Assembly (NCBI RefSeq): GCF_902167145.1
Contig: NC_050100.1
Location: 216,374,081 to 216,438,080 of the forward strand
DNA from: Zea mays
Taxonomy: Eukaryota; Streptophyta; Magnoliopsida; Poales; Poaceae
Direction of reading: 5' to 3'
DNA length: 64,000 bases
The notes under the pieces were generated by a model, which made no database searches, had not been told where the DNA came from, and saw only the letters and a program-made list of their open reading frames with translations. The position numbers and the translations under genes are program-made. Positions 1-11,707 of this stretch are shown here, piece by piece (position 1 is the stretch's first letter; each line of letters opens with the position of its first letter).

Positions 1-377
1 CAGGAGTGGAACATGTGGAGGTGAACAGGCCGCAGCAGAAGGTCACGGTGACTGGCGAGGTGGACCCGGTGGCGGTGCTGCGGAGGGCCCAGTCCACGTG
101 GAAGAAGGCGGAGCCATGGCGGGGGCCGGGGCACGACCAGGACACTGCCGGCTACTACGCGACCCCGGCGGCCGCGGCCCTCTACGGCGTCGGGCCGGCC
201 CAGCTGCAAGCCCACGACGGCAGGTGGGCCGACCCGGCTGCCTACTACTACTGCCGCTACCCGTACCCGTACCCGGCCCCGGGACTGAGCAGCGCGGAGG
301 CGGCCGTCGTCGTCGGCGCCGAACAGATCAGCAGCCTGTTCAGCGACGACAACCCCAACGCCTGCTCCGTCATGTGA
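1..377 (+). CDS. Heavy-metal-associated isoprenylated plant protein (HIPP), 3' end
   Basis: This is the last exon of a gene that begins before the window; codons run in the frame of positions 3-5 and stop at TGA 375-377. The first ~35 residues (VEHVEVNRPQQKVTVTG, then DPVAVLRRAQSTWKKAEPW) look like the second half of an HMA metal-binding domain, the beta strand and helix after the CxxC motif, which must lie upstream. A Gly/Pro/Tyr-rich linker follows. The protein ends in FSDDNPNACSVM, whose last four residues CSVM form a CaaX box for farnesylation. HMA fold plus CaaX defines the HIPP family, thought to bind metals at membranes. The CAG at 1-3 may be the intron acceptor. The upstream half is not visible, so the metal-binding cysteines cannot be checked. 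Confidence 0.78.
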   Translation, partial: GVEHVEVNRPQQKVTVTGEVDPVAVLRRAQSTWKKAEPWRGPGHDQDTAGYYATPAAAALYGVGPAQLQAHDGRWADPAAYYYCRYPYPYPAPGLSSAEAAVVVGAEQISSLFSDDNPNACSVM

Positions 378-860
378 ATGTGACGCTGACGCGTCGCCCA
401 CGTGTGTTTTCGACACGCTGAGTCCAGCTCTCAGGCTCGGTGGGTTTTAGCAGACGGTAACAGGCGGCAGGGAGTAGCCGTAGCGTGCGTGGCTGCTACT
501 CGTACGTGTGGTTAAATTAGTGAAGAATGCTTAGGTCGTCGACTACTCGACTGCACTGCGCCAGCAGAACGGAGAGCAAAGAAGCAAACCTCTGCCACTG
601 ATAGATTCTGCTGATCTAGTGTGTGCGCTTAGATCCCTAAACCGTTCTTTGTGCTGCGGCTGCGACCAGGCAGTGGAACATGAGATCAGCTCTGAAGGTC
701 AATATCTCTGTCTGTCCGTCTGTCTCTCTCACAGGCGCACACTAGCACTTGAATCTATCTCCCACTCTCTCTGTCCTCGTCTGGAACGTCGTGGGGGAAG
801 CAAGGCGATGCATCATGATTGATCATAAGAATATAATATATCTAAAATGTGAACATATCT
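378..860. other. 3' flank of the HIPP gene, no gene seen
   Basis: This stretch probably includes the HIPP 3' UTR. The small open frame at 619-822 contains CT-rich simple sequence (around 705-775) and resembles no family I know. No clear polyadenylation signal was identified. Confidence 0.5.
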
Positions 861-1091
861 GATGCACATAGAAGATTGATGCACATGGTATAAAAAATAA
901 ATCATCACCATTCATTTTAGATTTAACGTCTCTAGTTATTTAGTATATTTTGCTGATGACACCCTTCATGGTGGTGTGTAGTGGTGGAATGTATTATTTA
1001 TAAATTGAATGATCAACTATAGACGTTAGATCTAAAATAAGTGGTGATGATTTAATATGTGCATCATGTGCACCAATCTTCTATGTACACC
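861..1091. mobile_element. Fold-back element or MITE with ~70-bp inverted arms
   Basis: Positions 861-930 and about 1021-1091 are inverted copies of each other at roughly 85% identity. For example GATGCACATAGAAGATTG on the left is matched by the reverse complement of CAATCTTCTATGTACACC on the right. A loop of about 90 bp separates the arms. There is no open frame and no clear target duplication. The structure fits a non-autonomous DNA transposon whose family I cannot name. Confidence 0.7.
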
Positions 1092-3559
1092 ATATACTCC
1101 GTATGTCCTCATCTAAAATAACTACTGGTCTCCCGTGTACATTAAGCTGTCCGAGAGCAATGGAGCTCGGTGCGCGGTGACACCATCAGGTTCAGATCCG
1201 AAGGGTGCACACGCTGAGGTGGTAAAACCGGCCTTTTCTTCTGCTAGTGCCAAGCCACCTTTTTTGTTGGCTCACTCGTCATCCCTGCGTATCAAATAAA
1301 TCGCCAATTCGCCATCCGTTAGCCCTCGGTGCAGCACGGTGTTGCGGCGGCCGTGTCCGGTGGGTGGGGTTGGCATCGGCAAAGGGTCCCTGAAAGTTCA
1401 AATGGATTCGGCAAAAGTCGTGCTCTCGCCCACCACTTGAGCTCGTCAATTCGTAAGACTTGACCTGCTGTGGTGAGTGGAGAGTGGTGAGTCACCTGAT
1501 CAGGCTTTACTGCAAGATTGGCGCCAGACGGGTCACGGGGTATGCTGGTAGTGGTAGTGCGTGCTGCCTTCGTCCAATGTTCTCGAAAAATAAAACCCGA
1601 AGAGCGCGATTCGTCCCGTCTCCGATTGGCCGACATGGACGGTGTTGTCTCCTGATTATGCTCAGACCTGCGTTATATTTTTTGGCATGTTGTATATACC
1701 AACACCACAGTCTCGGAATAATGGGATTTTCCAGCAGATCGTATAATGGATGATGACACGAGAAACCGATCAGGGTCTGTTCCCTTCCCTTGCCGTTCTT
1801 TAGTTAGAAAGAGATGCACCCTCCGCGGCTGCTAGTGGTAGCTATAAAGCCACTAGCCAGCCACCCCCGGACACTTTGGCTTTCGTTTCGTTCGTCACAC
1901 GCGGCATTTTACGTTACGAGTTTTGTTTGGACGTACCAAAGTGGACGGAAAGGGCCCATGGGCACTGTAGGAGCTAGCAAGGACACGGCGGATCGAGGTG
2001 ACGTGTTCGCGTTGCCTGGTCCGTACGCTAACGTGTATCCCTTGCTCTTAGATATTTTTGCGCGACGTCTTCAAAGACACTGGACGAAGAATCTCGGCAG
2101 ATCTTTTTTTTTTGTTCTTCCGTTGCCTCAGTACCCTCTCCAGCACAGCTAGGCCGCGCAGCACGTTTTTTCCAACGCGCAACCGAGACGCTTTGGTTCG
2201 AATGATCTACCCACGCCACGGCATGTCGGCGCGACGTCCCAGCCTAGACCGCGAAAACGACGGGGCCGACGGAGCAAACGCATGGCCCCGGGCGCTCTGT
2301 CGCCCTGGGACCTCTGGTCCTCGGGCTCGCGCGCGCGCGCGCGTCGGCGCGTGGCCGTGGCGGCCGCCGTACCCGGCTCTGCTCTTCCTGCGGCCGCCAC
2401 GAAACGGTTGGGCGTGGTGGCATCGCATCGGCCACCGCGCCGCAGCAGCCGCAAATACGTGCGCTGCCTGCCGCGAGGGCGACGGGTTTGGCGTGTTCCG
2501 CTGAGGCCACCGCTGCTCGACACCTCGGCCGCGCGGATACCGACCACGCCGCGCACGCCGCAGCGGCTGCCACGCGTGCGCGCCACCGATCGGCGCGGCC
2601 AGGCCGTCGCGCTCGCGCGTGAGTTGATGTTTTTTTGTTTTGTTTTGTTTTGTTTTGTTTTCTGCCCCGCGCTCCGTTCTCGTGGACGCGCTTGTTTCTC
2701 GTGATCTACGGTACGTGCGCCGCCGCAGCGTTTGGCATGGCTTGCAACAGGATCGAATGAATCTTTCTTTTCTCTTTTTCGCCCCCTCCACCCTCCTGAG
2801 ATCCGGTGCGACCTGGAGCAAGCTTAGCAAAATAACGTAGAACCGATTAATAAATTGACGATAAATCAAATAGCAAGAGCGAGGCTAGACAATACTTTCA
2901 TACCTGTGTCTTGTTCCCTCCATTCTGCTTTTATTATAGTTCAATCTCAACGAAAAGAGTTTTATATCTGTGTTTTCAAGACTTCCAAATACTTTAGACA
3001 GCGCAAATAATCCTAAAGTTTAAATTTTGATACGCGTGTGTGCTGTAGGATTATCATCTCGCGGCTTCGATTGGCGTAACTCCACCAGGCGCACAAGCAA
3101 CAAATCACGCACAAGGCGCGTGGGGTGGGGACGCAAACATCGTTGTCAGACAGATCACCTACAGAGACAATTTACACGCACATACACATCGCACCGATAT
3201 TATGAAAAAAAAAAGAGAGCAGAAGCTACAAAACGCATACCCCTAGAAGGTTACATCCCCAGATTTGAAGGCGACAAATACATGCTGTAAATAATGCCAG
3301 CAGAGACATGCCTCAAACTCACTGATACGAGCATGTTTCTAGCCTCGTCTTCGATCCAGCTACGCATCATATCATATATACTGACGCACATGGCACAGAA
3401 CTGGCGCCCGATGCAGTATCTAGGAAGGCATACGGACAACCGGGGCCCGGGGCGGCGCAACGGGGTGCACCTAGCGCAGCCACAGACGACGGACGGACCA
3501 GTCCGCGCGCCAGATCGGAAGCATCGAAGAGATTCTGAGCGAGAGATCGGACGGCCCAG
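1092..3559. other. Intergenic region upstream of the FLZ gene
   Basis: No gene is supported. Positions 2160-2620 are very GC-rich and CpG-rich, which opens long frames on both strands (for example minus 2207-2869) with Arg/Ala-rich low-complexity translations that match no family. A GTTTT pentanucleotide run lies at about 2633-2661. The CT-rich stretch at 3585-3720 is probably FLZ promoter and 5' UTR. Confidence 0.5.
2633..2661. repeat. (GTTTT)n microsatellite
   Basis: About five perfect tandem GTTTT units follow a short T run, at the edge of the GC-rich tract. Confidence 0.85.
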
Positions 3560-3769
3560 ATGCCACGCGTGCGTCGCCTCGCCACCCCCTCTCCTCCGCC
3601 ACCGCTCCCTTTTTATGCGCCGCTCCTCCGCAAAACCCCTCCTCCCTCTCTCCCAGTCCCCAGTCCCCACCCACCACCAGTCTTCCTCGCTCTCCAAATC
3701 TCGCGACGAGAAAGCCCATCTAGGACCACAGGGGCGCGCCAGCCGGCAGGAACGACGGGAGAGGAGGGC

Positions 3770-4802
3770 ATGGAGCCGGCTGAGCGGATCGAGTCGGCCG
3801 GGACGGCGCTGGGGAAGCGTCCGAGGAGCAGGGTGCTGCCGCGCACGGCCAGCATGGTGACGGTGCCGTCGGCGGCGAAGCAGGGGCGCCAGGAGCGGGG
3901 CGCCGGCGTGCCGTCGTCCTGCTCACTGCCGGCTGCCTGCGCCGGGATGGTGGCCGTGCCGGGGGGTTACTACTACTGTGGCACCTCGTTCGCGGCGGTG
4001 GAGACGGCGGCCTTCCTGAAGGCGTGCGGCCTCTGCAAACGCCACCTCGGGCCCGGCCACGACACCTTCATCTACAGGTTCCAGTCGGCGTGGTTTTTTT
4101 TTTTTGTTTTTTTTTTTTTTTTGCTTAGGATCGCATCTTTTCCCTTCATATTCATGGCCCCTATTTTACTTTACATTATGAGGCACATAATAGTTTTTTT
4201 TTAATCAGCTGTCACAGTACTCGCTGAGTGTGTGTGAATCTAATTCCCTCTAGTATTTTTTTTTTGGTGGAAGGAATATTTGATGCGAATCTTCCTTTCG
4301 GTGCCTGTATTTATTTCCAATTATTCTATTGGTTCGGTTCACGAGTAGTTTGATGCTGCATCGTGTGCACACACATTTTTACATTATGAGGCACATAAAC
4401 ATACTAGGTGACCAATCAAACGAGCTGTCGCTTGATTATGATATGTAAGCCTCGTCACCTGGAACCGTATACTATCTCACAAGTTCTTTTTAATCAGCTG
4501 TCACGGTCCCTCATCCACCTCTTGGTTGAAAGAGTTTGTTTTTCTCTCCCTGAATTCGGATGATGTAATGTAACATGACATGACATGATAGCTGGATTCT
4601 GTTTGTCTGCGCCGTGCCGTGCAGGGGCGAGGTGGCATTCTGCAGCCAGGAGTGCCGGGAGAAGCAGATCGAGTACGACGACCTCGACGAGCGCATGGAG
4701 CAGACCTGCTCCGTGACCTCCATGAAGGAGGCCCCGTCCGTGTCCGGCGCCAGCGGCTCCGACCAGTCCGGCAGCGGCGGGGAGACCGTGGCCGCCGCCT
4801 AG
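3770..4802 (+). CDS. FCS-like zinc finger (FLZ, DUF581) protein
   Basis: The coding sequence joins 3770-4077 and 4625-4802 (161 aa). The ATG at 3770 is the first in frame after a CT-rich leader. The intron has donor AG|GTTCC and acceptor GTGCAG|GG, splitting an Arg codon. The FLZ domain spans about residues 80-123: CGLC (C86, C89), then the helix-like KRHLGPGHDTFIYR, then FCSQEC (C109, C113), giving Cx2C...Cx3C with the family's FCS signature. The N-terminal half is basic and disordered; the tail is Ser/Gly-rich. Plant FLZ proteins are adaptors that bind the SnRK1 kinase through this domain and respond to sugar and ABA. The intron falls inside the zinc finger. It opens with long T runs (4095-4122) and contains two duplicated motifs. 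The family call is strong; the exact paralog is not determined. Confidence 0.92.
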
Positions 4803-6240
4803 GAGCCCCCCGGGGGAGTGGCGCAAGGGGGCGGGCGGGGTGTGTGTTGTTGCGCCCTGGTGGAGCGGGAGCAGCGACGCCGGCCGATCGGTCGGCCCGG
4901 CCCGGTAGATTCCGCCATGCTATAGAGCGCCTGTGCATACAGCTTTTAGCTCTGGAGTCTGGATTCCGGCAGTGATGCATGCGTCAGTGATTTATTATTA
5001 TAGTTTGTTGATGCATGTGACTCTGGAAACATAGCCCCTCTTGTCTGTCGAAACAAACAAACAAAGAGAGAGAGAGAGAAAAAAGGCAGGTACCCGGGTT
5101 GCAACAAGCCAACAACAACAGACTCTCGTCCGCCATGGCATCTGTCTGTCCTGGTTTCCCACATGTTGTGCTGTCAAGCGGACACGGCTGTGTGCGCCTG
5201 TGCCTGTGCTGCAGAATTTGACAATATGCTCCCTTCCCACCCAGTCCCAGCTAGGAGAGCAAGCTCGTCAGTCTAGTCTGGCCTGGCAGTGTGGTGTGGT
5301 GACAAGTGCGTGGTGTTGTCGTGCGCGGCACTGCACATTCTAGACGGTGTGATCCTGGCTGCATGGCCTAGACCCTAGAGCCAGGGGAGAGCGAGACGCC
5401 CGTGATCTGATCAATCTCTCGATGCAATCAATCGGTCGGTCGGTCGCCCCACCTGGCAGGAGCAGAGCAACCACCGCTGTGCTGCACCTGCACGGCCGCC
5501 GCAACAGCGGCAGGCCTGCTGACACGCGCGAGTACACACGACACGACGGTGGCCGCCACAGCCTAACTCACACGAGCTTTTGACCGGCCATGACCGAGCA
5601 CCAACAGTCCTTACACTACACATGTGCGCGCCTACTCTAGTGCCTACATGAGTGACCCATCCATGGACCTGGTGCTTTCCACGGCGTAAAAAGCACGGCA
5701 CTGTTTACTTTGGGGCTTTGATGAACAGCGGTTGGCTTGACAATTGGCTTGTCACGTCCGGGATCCTTATCGTCCTCCTGGAAACTGAGAATTCGACACA
5801 TGGGAAACGCGATCTGGAGGGCTACTGACTACTGAGCTAGAGCAAGGGGCGGAGCGGACCAAATAAATGCATGTTTACAACAAACGGATGGAAACGGAGG
5901 AATAGAAAGAAAAAAAAAGAACTTTGTTGTGGTGTACGAAACACTATGAACTATTTCATTAACTATAAGCTTCGGATTAAAGACGGTTGTTTGGACTGCT
6001 GCAGGTGTAATCCATAAAGATCAGATGTAATCCATAAAGATAAAAAAAACCATAAAACAGTAGAAAACACTATAAAAACAGTACAAGTTTTTTTTTGACA
6101 CAATGGGAAAGGGACAAACAAAAAAAGGTTTTCATGTCTCAATTTCTTATTTCTCAATCTTATCTATGTATTTCTCTCTCCGTATGAAGCTGTTTTACCA
6201 ATCTTTTATCGAAAACACTTTGTTTTACCTAAAAAATGTG
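4803..6240. other. Intergenic, downstream of the FLZ gene
   Basis: This contains the FLZ 3' UTR and unique-looking DNA with a CAAA/GA-rich simple repeat at about 5053-5083. Several short frames (for example minus 5411-5701) have no recognisable domain. I see no gene. Confidence 0.5.
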
Positions 6241-6700
6241 TTGGCGCCGATCTGGACACCGATCACTAAGAGTCTACTGTCTGACGGTGCCCTAGAGGTG
6301 GCACAGACAGTCCGCGGCTTTGTGATGGACGGTCCGCGACCTGGGCGCAGGAGCGACACCTTCCCTGCATCGCACCGGACTGTCTTCGATGGCGGGGGTT
6401 CGTCTTTCTCCTCCTTGGAATCTAGATCTCGCCCCTAGGAGAGATATCTTAGGATACTCCAGATCGACAGCCACCCGGTACGTCATTAGCCGATGTGGAG
6501 TCATCTAGTAATTAAAAGACAGTTGAGGTAGTGTATCTCGAATGGACAACTAGATCTTGCTTCCCCTAATGGGTAAGATCATAGGGTCGTCTTGTGGTCG
6601 GCAGACAAACAAGATGAATCTAGACGACGTAGATTCGAATATGTGTGAAGTTGGATATGCGGAAAGTTACAACTAAGATTTAGCTATAACTGAGGTTCCG
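6241..6700. repeat. Degenerate dispersed repeat, related to 22335-22600
   Basis: The tract shares an ordered series of motifs with 22335-22600: GACGGTCCGCGACCTGGGCGCAGG here against ATGGTCCACGACCTGGACACAGG there, then a GGACTGTC or GGACAGTC block, then a CTTGCCC-like block followed by GGAGAGAT. The copies are diverged and in the same orientation. The GGACTGTC/GGTCCGCG vocabulary recalls grass LTR sequences, so an LTR-retrotransposon remnant is the likeliest explanation. No coding capacity remains. Confidence 0.5.
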
Positions 6701-7669
6701 GCTGACAACAACTTCTTCTGTTTCTCAGAGTCAAATGCCCAGCAACGTACTTCATCGCCTACTGCCGTTGATGAGGAAACCGTCCCATTGTTTAATTTAA
6801 TCCTCTTCGCTAGATCCTTTCCTTGTCAGACAGGGCCTGGCTACCCGCAGCCGCAGCGCAATGGGAGTACATAGACAAATGCGCAATGGGAGTACTAATA
6901 CGACATTCACAACGAGTTTATAATGTGTTTTTGTTTGAGATTAAAGTAGTACGAGGATTTGTCTAATCACACTGGCACAAAAAATTTGCTTCAGTGTTTC
7001 TAGTTCCGGCGTGACTCATCCAAAAAAAATACGGGTAGGCTACTAGTTGGTTTGCCAGCCGGGACAGGGACTCCATGCCAGGTTTTACAACATGTACAAA
7101 CAGTCGAAATGACATTAAATTTTTATAAGGTCTAATCGTGAATTTTTTTCCGAGGAAGAGCCAAAATGCAAAAAAAATCGGCCAAACAGGCGACTAGGCA
7201 GCCGACTACTATACATGCAGTTGAAAAAAAACATGGGAGAGAAGGTACTCCGAAATTTTCACTTCTACGGTGCCGAGATTAAAAGATGATTGCACCTGAC
7301 AGCTGAAAGCTGCACCCCCAAAAAAATTGGTGTAGATTTTTCCCATCAGCTGTTATCTTAACCAGGTCCTATATTGTACTTTTGGTTGGCATTAGGCAAA
7401 GTGGTTCACTTTTTGTATTGCGTTGTGTCGTTATATCATCAAAACGTGAGGAAAAAAAAAAGATGCTGGTGGCCGCAGCTAGCGACGTAAATTATAGGAT
7501 GGTGACGAGTGTGTGTATCCACTGTCAAATCCTAAATATCTTTCTTGAGCCTTATAATTTATCTAAAAAAAGTTTTTTAATACCCAAACTTGTTTGTTCT
7601 TCTAAATAGTTACTAGACTTTTGGCAATCCATATTATCTTCCTCTTTGGAACAATAATAGATGCACTAA
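6701..7669. other. Intergenic, no gene seen
   Basis: AT-rich DNA with A runs and short frames only (for example 7382-7609). No family, repeat structure or RNA gene was recognised. Confidence 0.45.
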
Positions 7670-7790
7670 GATCGTGTCTAGCAGTTACTCACATGGTTAT
7701 CCAAAACACTGTTATGCACAGTAGATTGCACTATCTGTGGAGTGAAATTTGAATACGGAGATGAAGATGGATAAGCTATTAGAGATATTC
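7670..7790. mobile_element. Possible small MITE with TAA target duplication
   Basis: Weak terminal inverted repeats (GATCGTGTCTAGCAG on the left, reverse complement GAATATCTCTAATAG on the right) are bordered by TAA on both sides (7667-7669 and 7791-7793). The match is imperfect, so this is tentative. Confidence 0.4.
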
Positions 7791-7894
7791 TAATAAATTT
7801 TGTCTTTATACCATAGTATACTTTGCAAGTAAATAATAAGAATCAAATTTAATAGAAGGTGTACCTTTATTCTTGTTCTTGCAGTACTGCTATA

Positions 7895-7936
7895 AGTACA
7901 TAACTTGCTTGCATTAGTACATAACTTGCTTGCATT
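7895..7936. repeat. 21-bp perfect tandem duplication
   Basis: AGTACATAACTTGCTTGCATT occurs twice in direct succession (7895-7915 and 7916-7936). Confidence 0.9.
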
Positions 7937-8429
7937 TTGACCGGAACCCATCATTATCCTTCACAAAAGTAGTTTTGCGACTTATAAAGGTCACCTCGAT
8001 ATTCTTATGGTGTAAACTAATCCCGTTTTATTGAGAGAAAACCTTTGACCATCAAGCATTTTAGGCCTAGTTTAGATACTCTTGGAAGAGGGGGTTGAAG
8101 TGCATTGAAATGTATCCAATCAAAACAGACAACACTTGCCATGTCATCGATCACGACCTGCCACGTCAAACGGGGTCGCATATCAGCGTATTTGTCCGCG
8201 GCAGGGAGATTTACACGGTCATACGGGTTGGTTTTAGAAACAAAATTACTCTGATGTTAATTTTTAGAAATTGATTTAGAAAATGATTAAAATAAGAAAA
8301 CTACGTGGGCTGTAGACTGTCCCGAAACTTGCGGCTCGGCCCGGTAAAACCACGGGCCTGCTGCTGCAGTGGCCGGCTGAAACATCCAGAGCCCATGCTG
8401 CCTCCGCGCGACGAATTTCGGGGCGTCAT
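7937..8429. other. FKBP promoter region
   Basis: Positions 8066-8090 (TTTTAGGCCTAGTTTAGATAC) resemble one end of a Tourist-like MITE, but no partner end was found. The rest is the presumed proximal promoter of the FKBP gene. Confidence 0.4.
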
Positions 8430-8436
8430 TATAAAG
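8430..8436 (+). promoter_or_regulatory. TATA box of the FKBP gene
   Basis: TATAAAG lies 64 bp before the ATG at 8500 in a GC-rich context, which predicts a transcription start near 8460 and a 5' UTR of about 40 nt. Confidence 0.65.
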
Positions 8437-8499
8437 ACCCGAGCCTGCGCGCCTTGCAGCCACAGTCTGGGGATAATAATCCACACTCCACAAGCAGCC

Positions 8500-9707
8500 A
8501 TGGCGCCACCCATCACGTCCCTGTCGTCTCTGATGGCGTCCAGCCCAATCCCGACGCCGCCGCCGCCGCTCCCGAAGACCAGCGGCAGAGCGCTCTCCGT
8601 CGCGCCCTGCGGCTCCGCGTCGTCCTCGTCGCCGTCCACTTCCTCGACTCCTCATCCGGTGGCGGCGTCGGCGTCGGCGGGCAGGAGGGGGCTGCTGGCG
8701 CTGGGCGCCGGGTTCCTGGCCTCGGCCGCGCTGCTGTCCCCGGCGGGCGACGCCGGCGCCACGCGCATCGAGTACTACGCGACGGTCGGGGACAAGATGT
8801 GCGACCTGAGCCTCGTCAAGTCCGGCCTCGCGTACTGCGACGTCGAGGTCGGCACCGGCGTCCAGCCCCCGCGCGGCGAGCTCATCAATGTCAGTACCGA
8901 GACCACCGTCTCTTCTTTCCTGCATGCCTTGCGCCTTCCTCTGACTTAACCTACTCTGTAATAGTACAGTGGTCCATTTCCCTTCTGCACGAGTAACTCA
9001 GCAACATATGCCGCCATCCTGTTCTGCGTTCTGTGTGCTGCTTGCTTCGGATCCTAATTATATTCGTCCTCTCGATGGTCATCAGGTGCACTACACCGCG
9101 AGATTTCCCGACGGTACGCTGTTCGACAGCAGCTACAAGCGCGGGAGGCCACTGACGATGCGCATAGGCGCAGGCAAGGTGTGCATGTATAAGCATCCAT
9201 TGTCGCTCACTGAAAACGACGTTCAGTTTTCATGCCAGTAAAAAATGATGGTCTGTTTCTTTCGCGTTCTCCGCGTGCAGATCCTCCGAGGGCTTGAACA
9301 GGGGATCAGTGGCGGCGGCGGTGTGCCGCCCATGCTTGTTGGTACGGACAGGAACTTGAGCAGTTTTTAGCTGTGCATTAAATATAGAGGCTTTGCTAAT
9401 TTGGCTTGCTGTTCCATGACTGATGACTCCGTTGCAAACCTGCCTCAGGTGGAAAGCGCAAGCTGATGATACCTGCGTCACTGGCGTACGGGCCTGAACC
9501 GGCAGGCTGCTTCTCAGGTCGATTTTCAGAACTGCGCTAAATGACTTCGTACACCATAGATAAGCAAACTGCTCTCGCTCTAGAATTGTCAAGGAGACTG
9601 CTTCTCTAGTTTTTTCTTTTGTTTTTCTTTTTTTGACAGGAGACTGCAACATCCCCGGAAACTCCACACTTCTATATGACCTTTTCCTCGTCGGGATCTA
9701 CAAGTGA
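8500..9707 (+). CDS. FKBP16-4: Thylakoid-lumen FKBP-type peptidyl-prolyl isomerase (FKBP16-4-like)
   Basis: The coding sequence joins 8500-8889, 9086-9178, 9281-9341, 9449-9517 and 9640-9707 (226 aa); all introns are GT-AG. Residues 1-60 are a Ser/Pro/Ala-rich chloroplast transit peptide. A twin-arginine (R62-R63) precedes a hydrophobic stretch ending in GDAGA near residue 87, which predicts delivery to the thylakoid lumen by the Tat pathway. The FKBP domain follows: VHYTARFPDGTLFDSSYKRG, then PPMLVGGKRKLMIPASLAYG, ending in STLLYDLFLVGIYK. FKBPs catalyse or assist prolyl isomerisation, though many lumenal members have weak activity and are thought to act in photosystem assembly. The extended PEPAGCFSGDCNIPGN loop is why I favour FKBP16-4. 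That paralog assignment comes from memory of the Arabidopsis protein and is less certain than the family. Confidence 0.9.
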
Positions 9708-9954
9708 GCCCTCGATGACAGGGAATGTTCAGAACCTAAGAGCAGAGACAAGGTCTGTCTGATATGTGTGCCGTGCACAGCGTTATTCTGAACTCGCCTG
9801 GTTTTCTGTGACTCACGTCCTTCTTTCCAGAGTAACCGATCGTTTTCGTGTGTCACACATGGAGGGTTTCAGGAGGAATTCTTGGCGGTGAAAGCACCTG
9901 CAGAGGCAGAGCCACTTGCAGAAGCTTCTGTACTCCAGAGAGCTACCTGGATTG

Positions 9955-9960
9955 AATAAA
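9955..9960 (+). terminator. Polyadenylation signal of the FKBP gene
   Basis: A canonical AATAAA lies about 250 nt after the stop codon. A possible intron acceptor (TTTCCAG at about 9830) lies between them, so the 3' UTR may be spliced. Confidence 0.55.
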
Positions 9961-10640
9961 ATGATGATATATATAAACCATCCTTGTTACGTAATAACGC
10001 CATTGTGGAACTTTGTAAAGACCAATCATATTGTTGACTATATAGCAGTTTGATACAGCCAAAGCGAGCAAGTTATCGGAGGTGTATGTCACATGCGCCA
10101 CCAGCTTTGCTTGCACAGCCGATACGGAATCGTGAATTTGTTTGTGTCAGTCAGACTGTCAGCGTGACTGGCGAATGGCGTCAAACCCTTCAGCATTCGA
10201 TCAATCATGCCGACTAAACACTCACGATTCGGATGTGCAGAGAGGTCTCGCGCTCGTGCCTGACACATGTGTGCCCGTAGTAGCTTGGAGCAAAAATTCT
10301 CATCGACCGGTTCAGACGGTGCCCGCCTCTGCTGTCTGCCTGAATTGGGGAGGCTGCTGAAGCAACAAAGGCGAAGCTAAACCACTGGCACCATTTCCAT
10401 GGGTTGTGAAGACGTAGATTTGCAGAAGCGAAAGCGTAAGATAGGACCAAGCCGCATTAGCCGTTGGAGCGCCACATCGGGATCGGGAAACTATTTTGCT
10501 TGTGAGAGAGTATCACTGTCACATCACTGGGATGGTTGGGCTTGGGTTATAGGTACTAAAAAAAGTTCCAGTGCAATTTGACCTCACCTCTTTGGCTCTA
10601 TGTCATTGGTGGTTCCTGGGAGCGCCGAGAGCTGTTTCCT
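9961..10640. other. Intergenic, no gene seen
   Basis: Short frames only (for example minus 10214-10450), with no recognisable domain, followed by the left edge of the MITE at 10642. Confidence 0.45.
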
Positions 10641-10641
10641 C

Positions 10642-10959
10642 GGGCCTGTTTGATAGAGCTCTGGCTTGCCTAAAAATAATGGGTTTTTTTCTAAAAAATA
10701 AAAACAGCATTTTTAGTAGAGCCGAAGCCATTTCATAAACCGTTTGACAGAAACGGTTTATCTTAGAGCCAGAATCATTTTCCTGTATTAAATTGATAGA
10801 GTTAGAGCTAAATTTGTTAAAGCTACTATTTGTGGTTTTTATGTGTAGTACAAAAATAGTTATGACTTTTATGTACTTTTCGTAGCCGTTTTAAAAAATA
10901 GTGTTTGAGAGAGCTCTGCTTTTTTATATAGAAAAACCAGAGCCTGCCAAACGGTCTCT
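10642..10959. mobile_element. MITE with GGGCCTGTTTG-type ends
   Basis: The left end GGGCCTGTTTGATAGAGCTC is answered on the right by the inverted CCTGCCAAACGGTCTCT, with subterminal inverted copies of AGAGCTCTG(G/C)TT. The ~320-bp AT-rich interior has no coding capacity. End sequence and size fit a non-autonomous DNA transposon common in grasses. The target duplication is unclear. Confidence 0.65.
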
Positions 10960-11472
10960 AAGAAACGCTTTGTCGACAATGGAAGGGCAGAGATGTTGAG
11001 CAACAGAAGGTGGTGCGCCTATTGCTAGCTGCAGAGCAGCAAGGAACAGGTTAACAGAGGCTGTTGTTGCTCGTGAGATGCCAGTTGCAGCCAAGCGCGG
11101 TTTCAACAAACTACCCATTGTTTTACTCGCTAAACATCTCCGCATAAGTTTAGAACATACACTGTATTTGTTTAGGTTTTTATCCAAATAAAGTCAAACT
11201 TTGTTAATGTCTAAAAAAATATACTCCGCCTTTGAATTAGTTTTAGTCAAACTTTGATGTACATCATTTGCTTCCTTGAATTAGTATCACTAATTCACCT
11301 TGAACATTTTTTTCCATACCACAGAAGTTTATATATGTTTTCTGTAATATTTTATCCGGACGACCGGACCAACAAAACTATATTTAAAGAAACAGCAGGA
11401 AACCGAAACTCTCGTGACTCCTATAGGTTGTAAGTTGAAGCTGAAAATTTGAGCCATTAGAGCATCTCTAAT

Positions 11473-11692
11473 GGGGTGTTTGGTTTGAGAAATGAGCTAG
11501 TCTATCATCTTCTCACTTCTCACTATTTTTGTTTGGTTTGTGGAATAGAATGAGTTGATCCATCACCACCCCATTTCTTATAGTTAGTTAGTACTAATAT
11601 GAGGAATAGAGTCATTCCACCAAATTTGAGGAATGAACTCATGATGCACCACCTCAATTTGAATGGTTTAATTCCTCAAATCAAACACTCTA
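11473..11692. mobile_element. Tourist-like MITE (GGGGTGTTTGGTTTGAG ends)
   Basis: GGGGTGTTTGGTTTGAGAAATGA on the left is matched by the inverse of TTCCTCAAATCAAACACTCT on the right. The element is about 220 bp and non-coding. It abuts another MITE 15 bp to the right and may sit inside remains of an older copy (GAGCATCTCTAA at 11460). Confidence 0.7.
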
Positions 11693-11707
11693 TAAGAAAA
11701 CCCATAA

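Noticed and set aside
2149..2869. Long overlapping frames in the CpG-rich block (up to 220 codons, minus strand)
   Set aside because: Frames are open on both strands because stop codons are rare in GC-rich DNA; products are low complexity with no family match.
3251..3697. 148-codon minus-strand frame upstream of the FLZ gene
   Set aside because: It overlaps the CT-rich FLZ promoter and leader; its Arg/Gly/Glu-rich composition is explained by the CT-rich strand.
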